Below, piece by piece: positions 58,779 through 64,000 of a DNA stretch of 64,000 nt; position 1 is the first letter of the stretch; each line of letters starts with the position of its first letter. Made by a program: the position numbers and the translations under genes. The DNA comes from Saccharothrix sp. ST-888. Lineage in GTDB: Bacteria; Actinomycetota; Actinomycetes; Streptomycetales; Streptomycetaceae. The stretch spans positions 46,449 to 110,448 of the forward strand of contig NZ_JYJF01000007.1 in assembly GCF_000955975.1 (NCBI RefSeq), given 5' to 3'. Under the pieces are notes generated by a model. The model was not told the DNA's origin and made no database searches. It saw only the letters and a list, made by a program, of their open reading frames with translations.

Positions 58779-61298
58779 GTGGCTGGTGGTGGCGGGACGC
58801 TGCGCGTCTACCTCGGCGCCGCACCCGGGGTCGGCAAGACGTTCGCCATGCTGGCCGAGGGGCGGCGGCTGAGCGCCGGCGGCCTGGACGTGGCGGTCGG
58901 CCTGGTCGAGACGTACGGGCGGCGCGGCACCGAGGAGCAGCTCGGCGGTCTGCCGGTGGTCCCGCGCCGGGCGGTCCGCTACCGGGGCGCGGCGCTCACC
59001 GAGCTGGACCTGGACGCCCTGCTCGCCCGCCGCCCGGCCCTCGCGCTGGTGGACGAGCTCGCGCACACCAATGTCCCGGGCAGCCGCAACACCAAGCGCT
59101 GGCAGGACGTCCGGGAGCTGCTCGGGGCGGGCATCGACGTGGCCACCACGCTCAACATCCAGCACCTGGAGAGCCTGACCGACGTGGTCGAGCAGATCAC
59201 CGGCATCGTGCAGCACGAGCAGATCCCGGACGCCGTGGTGCGGGCCGCCGACCGGATCGAACTGGTCGACCTCAGCCCGGAGGCGCTGCGCGCCCGGATG
59301 GCGCAGGGCGACGTCTACCCGAGCGACCGGATCGACGTGGCCCTGGACAACTACTTCCGGGCCGGGAACCTCGGCGCGCTGCGCGAACTCGCGCTGCTCT
59401 GGCTGGCCGACCGGGTGGAGGAGGAACTCGCCGACTACCGCGCCAGGCACGGCATCCGGGCCCCGTGGGAGACCAAGGAGCGGATCGTGGTGGCGCTCAA
59501 CGGCGCACCGCAGGGCGAGCACCTGCTCCGGCGCGGCGCCCGCACGGCGGCCCGGGTGCACGGCGACCTGATCGGCGTCCACGTCCGCGCGGACGACGGC
59601 ACGCTCCAGCCCGAGCCGCCAGAACTGACCGCCCAGCGCGCCCTGTTGCGCGAGCTCCACGGCAGCTACGTCGAGCTCAGCGGCACCGACGCCGCCCGGA
59701 CGCTGGTGGACTTCGCCCGGACCGAGAGCGCCACCCAGATCCTGCTCGGACCGACCAGCCGGTCCCGGCTGCGGGAGCTGCTGACCGGTTCGGTGATCAA
59801 CCGGGTGATCCGGCTGGCCGGTCCGATCGACATCCGCGTCCTGCCGCCGCCGTCCCCCGGCCAGGTCGCGCTGCCGGGCGGCCCGCGCCCCCGGCGGCCC
59901 GCGCGCGTCCCGGCCCGGCGGCGCAGGGCGGGCTGGCTGCTCGGGCCGCTCGGGGCGGTGGCGCTGGCCGGCGCACTGTCACCGCTGCGCGCCTCGCTCG
60001 GCCTGTCCGGGGTCCTGCTCTGGCTGCTGCTGCTGGTCGCCGGCGTGGCCGGACTCGGCGGACTCGCCCCGGCCGCCGGGACGACGCTGGCGGCGGCGCT
60101 CGCGGCGGACTACTTCTTCACCGTGCCCTGGCACAGCCTGGTGATCAGGCACGGCGCGGACATCGCCCCGCTGCTGGTGTTCCTGTGCGTCGCGGGGATC
60201 ATCAGCCATCTGATCGACGGACTGACCCGCCGTTCCCAGGAGGCCGCGCGGGCCCGGGCCGAGGCACACGCCCTCACCAGGCTGGCGGGCGAGACGGTCC
60301 GGGGCGAGGGCCGTACGCTGCGCAGCCTGCTCGCCGAACTGCGCCGGGTGTTCGGGCTGGAGGCGGCCGGCATCCTGGCGCCGACCGGCGACGGCTGGCG
60401 CCCGGTGGCCGCCTCCGGCGGCCCGCTGCCCGCCCGTCCCGAGGACGCGCCGTTCGCCGCCGAACTCGACCAGGGCACCGTGCTGGTCCTGCTCGGACCG
60501 GTCATCGACGAGGAGAACACCCGGCTGCTGGGCCCGTTCGTCACCCAGCTACGGCTGGCCGAGGAGCACGAGCGGCTCACCCGGGAGGCGGCTGCCGCGC
60601 ACTCGCTGGCCCGTAGCGACGCGCTGCACACCACCCTGCTCGAAGCCGTCGCGCACGACCTGCGCGGGCCGCTGGCCGCCATCAAGGCGGCGGCGGCACA
60701 GCTCGACTCGCCCGAGCCCGCCGCCGAGGCGGACCGGCGCGCCTGTGCCGGGACCATCACCGCCGAGACCGGCCGGCTGGACCACTCGGTCGCCAACCTG
60801 CTGGCCCTGAGCCGGCTGCGGGCCGGCCGGGCGCCGGTCGCGCTGCGCCCGACGGCCGTCGCCGAGGTGCTGTGCGCGGCCGTGGCCAGCCTGCCGGCCA
60901 CCGGGGCGGAGCTCGCGCTCGGCCGTACCGAGGACCTGCCGCCGGTCCAGGCCGATCCCGGGCTGCTGGAGCGCGCGCTGGCCAACGTCCTGGCCAACGC
61001 GCGGGCCTGGTCGCCGCCGGGAGCCGCGGTACGGATCGACGCCGGGGCGGTGGCGGACCGGGTGGACGTACGCGTCGTCGACCGGGGTCCCGGCATCGCC
61101 CCCGAGGAGCGCGAGCGGCTGTTCCAGCCCCTGCGCGGACACCGCGTGCAGCCGGGAGGCGCGCGCGGGACCGGCACCGGGTTCGGCCTCGCGGTGGCCA
61201 AGGGCTTCGTCGAGGCGATGCACGGCGAACTGTCCGTCGAGGACACCCCCGGCGGCGGCGCGACCTTCGTGTTCAGCCTCCGCCGCGCCGACCACTGA
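58779..61298 (+). CDS. kdpD: Osmosensitive K+ channel histidine kinase KdpD
   Basis: 839 aa from GTG 58779, preceded by GAGGGG at a good distance; an ATG at 58695 would add 28 unrelated residues. The KdpD N-terminal domain has Walker-like 'YLGAAPGVGKTFAMLAEG' (Lys20) and 'ALVDELAHTNVPGSRNTKRWQDV'; a universal-stress-like region follows (about 245-370). Four transmembrane helices at about 385-485 carry DUF4118, then a GAF-like linker and the kinase core with H-box 'AVAHDLRGPLAAIKAA' (His626) and ATP-binding 'RDRGPGIAPEERERLFQP'-type and 'GTGFGLAVAKGFVEAM' boxes. It senses K+ limitation or osmotic stress and phosphorylates KdpE. No kdpE is seen within the window. Confidence 0.95.
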   Translation: MAGGGGTLRVYLGAAPGVGKTFAMLAEGRRLSAGGLDVAVGLVETYGRRGTEEQLGGLPVVPRRAVRYRGAALTELDLDALLARRPALALVDELAHTNVPGSRNTKRWQDVRELLGAGIDVATTLNIQHLESLTDVVEQITGIVQHEQIPDAVVRAADRIELVDLSPEALRARMAQGDVYPSDRIDVALDNYFRAGNLGALRELALLWLADRVEEELADYRARHGIRAPWETKERIVVALNGAPQGEHLLRRGARTAARVHGDLIGVHVRADDGTLQPEPPELTAQRALLRELHGSYVELSGTDAARTLVDFARTESATQILLGPTSRSRLRELLTGSVINRVIRLAGPIDIRVLPPPSPGQVALPGGPRPRRPARVPARRRRAGWLLGPLGAVALAGALSPLRASLGLSGVLLWLLLLVAGVAGLGGLAPAAGTTLAAALAADYFFTVPWHSLVIRHGADIAPLLVFLCVAGIISHLIDGLTRRSQEAARARAEAHALTRLAGETVRGEGRTLRSLLAELRRVFGLEAAGILAPTGDGWRPVAASGGPLPARPEDAPFAAELDQGTVLVLLGPVIDEENTRLLGPFVTQLRLAEEHERLTREAAAAHSLARSDALHTTLLEAVAHDLRGPLAAIKAAAAQLDSPEPAAEADRRACAGTITAETGRLDHSVANLLALSRLRAGRAPVALRPTAVAEVLCAAVASLPATGAELALGRTEDLPPVQADPGLLERALANVLANARAWSPPGAAVRIDAGAVADRVDVRVVDRGPGIAPEERERLFQPLRGHRVQPGGARGTGTGFGLAVAKGFVEAMHGELSVEDTPGGGATFVFSLRRADH

Positions 61299-61314
61299 GG
61301 TCACCGCGTGGGCG

Positions 61315-61848
61315 TCACCGTGCGGGTGCGCCCGCCGGGCGCGCCCAGGCCGCCGCCCGGCCGGACAGCCGGGGCATCGGCGCGCCGCTGCGCACGCTGA
61401 CCTCCAGGCTCTCCAGCAGCTCCGACGGCGAGACGACCACGATCCGGCAGCGGGCGCGGGAGCGGCAGTAGCGCGCCACCGAGCCGTGCATGACGTGCTG
61501 CAGGCGGCTGCGCCGTCCGGCGCCGAGGACCAGCAGGTCGGTGGGCCGGTCGGCGGCCGCGACCAGGGCCGGCCCCGGTTCGGACCGCACCACCACCGGG
61601 CGGATCAGCACGCCGTCCGGGTAGCCGCCGAAGGCCTGCTCGAAGACGGTGTCCATCATCCGGTGGGCGGCATGCTCCAACTCCGGGAGCGGGCGCAGCC
61701 GTTCGGCCTCGGTGGGGTTCCAGGCCGCGACCGGCACCAGGACCGCGTTGCGCCGGGCGGCCTCCTCGACGGCGCGGTGCACGGCCGCCAGGCTGCTCAA
61801 CGAGCCGTTGACCCCCACGATCACACGCGCACTCTCGATCATCGCCAT
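61315..61848 (-). CDS. Universal stress protein (UspA family)
   Basis: 177 aa, convergent with kdpD by 16 bp. 'RVIVGVNGSLSSLAAVHRAVEEAARRNAVLVPVAAW' opens the Usp fold. The nucleotide loop 'LLVLGAGRRSRLQHVMHGSVARYCRSRARCRIVVV' is the ATP-binding type (G-2x-G-9x-G-S). The C-terminus is Arg/Ala/Pro-rich. ATG 61848 follows GGGAGCGG. The repeats upstream point to co-regulation with kdpB, and KdpD itself contains a Usp-like domain, so a role in the K+ or stress response is plausible. Confidence 0.9.
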   Translation of the reverse strand: MAMIESARVIVGVNGSLSSLAAVHRAVEEAARRNAVLVPVAAWNPTEAERLRPLPELEHAAHRMMDTVFEQAFGGYPDGVLIRPVVVRSEPGPALVAAADRPTDLLVLGAGRRSRLQHVMHGSVARYCRSRARCRIVVVSPSELLESLEVSVRSGAPMPRLSGRAAAWARPAGAPAR

Positions 61849-61950
61849 CCGCTCCCATCGGCACCTCGGGTGAGGGCACTCGCCACGGGTGAACCTGCTA
61901 CTGACTTCCCACCTCCATTCGAACCCCGGCCGGACCGCCCCGTACCGGTG

Positions 61951-62081
61951 CTTGACGCACGCCGTACGCCGCGCCCGGCAACCTTGACGCGGTCTTGACG
62001 CGGGGCGGCGGACACCGCGGGACGGGGGCGTCAAGCCGGTGTCAAGGTTTTCTGGCGGACCGTCAGGAAGGCGTCAGAGCC
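61951..62081. promoter_or_regulatory. Bidirectional cluster of 11-bp-period repeats (putative KdpE-type sites)
   Basis: Reading toward the stress-protein gene, CCTTGACGCGG and TCTTGACGCGG (61982-62003) form one pair, with another CTTGACGC at 61951. Reading toward kdpB, GCGTCAAGCCG / GTGTCAAGGTT (62028-62049) and CCGTCAGGAAG / GCGTCAGAGCC (62060-62081) form two more. All have an 11-bp period. The first pair, on the minus strand, contains the same 17 bases, GCGTCAAGACCGCGTCA, as the site at 56648. Oriented half-sites facing both genes suggest activation of both by one response regulator. Confidence 0.65.
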
Positions 62082-62218
62082 TCGGCGGGCCGGGGCGGCC
62101 GCGCGATTGGCTGCGGCGTGGCCCGTATCCGTCCCCACCCGTCCTCACCCGTCGCCGCCGCACTGCCGCCGCCGCTCCCGCTGCTCCCGCCGCAGGCCCG
62201 TCCGAGAAGGTCCGCCCC

Positions 62219-64000
62219 ATGCTTCAGCAGGCTCCCGAGAGGGACGTCCCCACCCGTTCCGTCACCAGTCGTGCGCCCAACCCGCCCTCCGCACACCGGC
62301 ATCGGGCGGCGAGCGGCCTCTTCGACCCCAAGCAGCTGATCACCTCCTTCCCGGAGGCGCTGCGCAAGCTGCATCCCCGGTTGATGCTGCGCAACCCGGT
62401 GATGTTCGTGGTCGAGGTCGGCTCGGCGCTCACCACCCTCTCGGCGGTCGTCTCGCCGAGCGTGTTCACCTGGCTGATCAGCGTCTGGCTCTGGCTCACC
62501 GTGGTGTTCGCCAACCTGGCCGAGGCGGTCGCCGAGGGACGCGGCAAGGCCCAGGCGGAGTCGCTGCGCAAGGCGCGGACCGGAACGGTGGCGCGCCGGC
62601 TGCTCCGGTGGCGGGTTGGTCTGGAGGACTGCCCCGAGGAGCAGGTGGCGGCCGAGGACCTGCGGCAGTACGACTTCGTGGTGGTGGAGGCGGGTGAGAC
62701 GATCCCCGGCGACGGCGACGTGGTGGAGGGCATCGCGGCCGTGGACGAGTCCGCGATCACCGGCGAGTCCGCGCCCGTGATCCGCGAGTCGGGCGGCGAC
62801 CGCAGCGCGGTGACCGGCGGCACCAAGGTGCTCTCCGACCGGATCGTGGTGCGGATCACCTCCAAACCGGGGCTGACCTTCCTCGACCGCATGATCGCCC
62901 TGGTCGAGGGCGCCGAGCGGAAGAAGACCCCGAACGAGATCGCCCTCAACCTGCTGCTCGCCACGCTGACCGTCATCTTCATCCTCTGCATCGTCAACCT
63001 CCAGCCGCTGGCGATCTACGCGGGCGCCGAGCAGACCATGACGGTCCTGGTCGCCCTGCTGGTGGCGCTGATCCCGACCACCATCGGTGCGCTGCTCTCC
63101 GCGATCGGCATCGCGGGCATGGACCGGCTGGTGCAGCGCAACGTGCTGGCGATGTCCGGGCGCGCGGTGGAGGCGGCGGGCGACGTGGACGTCCTGCTGC
63201 TGGACAAGACCGGCACCATCACCTTCGGCAACCGCCAGGCCACCCGCTTCGTCCCGCTCCCGGGCGTCGGGCCCGCCCAACTCGCCGAGGCCGCCCAGCT
63301 CTCCTCGCTCGCCGACGAGACCCCCGAGGGCCGCTCGATCGTGATCCTGGCCAAGCGGTACGGGCTGCGCGAACGGGCCGAGGGCGAGCTCGGGCGGCTG
63401 GAGTTCGTCCCGTTCAGCGCCCAGACCCGGATGAGCGGCGTCGACCTCAGCTGGCCGGACGGCAGTCCGACCGTCCGGGTGCGCAAGGGCGCGTCCGCCG
63501 CCGTCTCCGCCTGGGTGTACGAGAACGGCGGCCAGGTCCCGCCGCAGGCGCACCAGGCGGTCGAGATCATCGCCTCGGGCGGCGGAACCCCGTTGCTGGT
63601 CGCCGTCCACGACCGGCACGGGGCACGGGTGTTGGGGGTGGTCCACCTCAAGGACGTGGTCAAGGACGGCATCCGGGAGCGCTTCCTGCAGCTGCGCCGG
63701 ATGGGCATCCGCACCGTGATGGTCACCGGCGACAACCCGCTCACCGCGAGGGCCATCGCCGAGGAGGCCGGGGTGGACGACTTCCTCGCCGAGGCGACCC
63801 CGGAGGACAAGCTCGCCCTGATCCGCCAGGAGCAGGAGGGTGGCAAGCTGGTCGCGATGACCGGTGACGGCACCAACGACGCGCCGGCCCTCGCCCAGGC
63901 GGACGTCGGTGTCGCGATGAACACCGGGACCATGGCGGCCAAGGAGGCCGGCAACATGGTCGACCTGGACTCCAACCCGACCAAGCTGATCGAGATCGTC
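62219..64000 (+). CDS. kdpB: Potassium-transporting P-type ATPase subunit KdpB (cut by window end)
   Basis: 594 codons of an open frame that continues beyond 64000. ATG 62219 follows GAAGG by eight bases. The P-type features are intact: 'ALRKLHPRLMLRNPVMFVVEVGSALTTL', actuator 'ITGES' (TGES 181-184), phosphorylation motif 'LLDKTGTITFGNRQA' (Asp329), nucleotide-binding 'FVPFSAQTRMSGVDL', and hinge 'MTGDGTNDAPALAQADVGVAM'. It is the catalytic subunit that hydrolyses ATP for high-affinity K+ uptake with KdpA, KdpC and KdpF. kdpA usually precedes kdpB, but here the stress-protein gene and a control region do; kdpA is not in the window. The last ~100 residues are missing. Confidence 0.97.
   Translation, partial: MLQQAPERDVPTRSVTSRAPNPPSAHRHRAASGLFDPKQLITSFPEALRKLHPRLMLRNPVMFVVEVGSALTTLSAVVSPSVFTWLISVWLWLTVVFANLAEAVAEGRGKAQAESLRKARTGTVARRLLRWRVGLEDCPEEQVAAEDLRQYDFVVVEAGETIPGDGDVVEGIAAVDESAITGESAPVIRESGGDRSAVTGGTKVLSDRIVVRITSKPGLTFLDRMIALVEGAERKKTPNEIALNLLLATLTVIFILCIVNLQPLAIYAGAEQTMTVLVALLVALIPTTIGALLSAIGIAGMDRLVQRNVLAMSGRAVEAAGDVDVLLLDKTGTITFGNRQATRFVPLPGVGPAQLAEAAQLSSLADETPEGRSIVILAKRYGLRERAEGELGRLEFVPFSAQTRMSGVDLSWPDGSPTVRVRKGASAAVSAWVYENGGQVPPQAHQAVEIIASGGGTPLLVAVHDRHGARVLGVVHLKDVVKDGIRERFLQLRRMGIRTVMVTGDNPLTARAIAEEAGVDDFLAEATPEDKLALIRQEQEGGKLVAMTGDGTNDAPALAQADVGVAMNTGTMAAKEAGNMVDLDSNPTKLIEIV

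Overview
The window is high-GC, gene-dense actinobacterial DNA. The gene content points to Streptomycetaceae (Streptomyces or Kitasatospora): a mycothiol-dependent maleylpyruvate isomerase family protein, a GPP34 protein, a SAV_915-like protein, a SARP-type regulator, a stealth-family sugar-phosphate transferase, a PIG-L deacetylase with a Tat signal, and frequent GTG/TTG starts with ATGA or GTGA gene overlaps. The species cannot be fixed from the sequence alone. No rRNA, tRNA or CRISPR array was seen.

Layout. Positions 1-1300 hold a broken Tn3-family transposase and a hypothetical gene. Positions 1.3-4.4 kb carry two divergent enzyme/regulator pairs: a quinone oxidoreductase with an ArsR-type regulator, and an alpha/beta hydrolase with a MarR regulator and a clear palindromic operator. 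Positions 4.4-16 kb hold surface and envelope functions (GT39 membrane glycosyltransferase, membrane-anchored esterase, GT2-like glycosyltransferase, PIG-L deacetylase, stealth protein), plus a pyrimidine reductase homologue, a superinfection-immunity-like membrane peptide and a methyltransferase. A gene-free stretch of about 1 kb (15.8-16.9 kb) precedes an SPFH/band-7 gene and its ribbon-helix-helix partner, which follow a perfect 16-bp palindrome. Positions 18-27.7 kb are accessory genes (GPP34, cupin/zinc ribbon, DUF488, cytochrome P450, DUF1508, ATP-grasp, maleylpyruvate isomerase) and two gene remnants.

The main feature is a complete contractile injection system (eCIS/phage-tail-like) locus at about 27.8-55.9 kb. 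In order it has: a divergent Cys-rich protein; a DUF4255 cap protein; an unknown; sheath 1; tube 1; sheath 2; a possible 35-residue peptide; tube 2; a LysM-like hub adaptor; a 53-residue protein; a gp27-like hub; a gpV spike; a two-TM membrane protein; an 869-residue protein ending in a nuclease-like toxin domain; gp25; baseplate J; tail protein I; the tape measure; an AAA ATPase; two related unknowns; and a SARP regulator. Most junctions overlap by 4 bases, so the locus looks like one translationally coupled operon. No tail-fibre gene and no recognisable immunity gene for the toxin domain are present. This fits the intracellular, self-acting CIS described for Streptomyces better than a secreted antibacterial weapon.

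Positions 56-64 kb hold a DUF3592 gene, a SAV_915-Lrp-DUF4331 group, and a Kdp region: kdpD, a universal stress protein, and the start of kdpB, which is cut by the window end. Direct repeats with an 11-bp period, sharing the 17-mer GCGTCAAGACCGCGTCA, lie upstream of the SAV_915 group, the stress-protein gene and kdpB. They suggest one OmpR-type response regulator, plausibly KdpE, controls all three.
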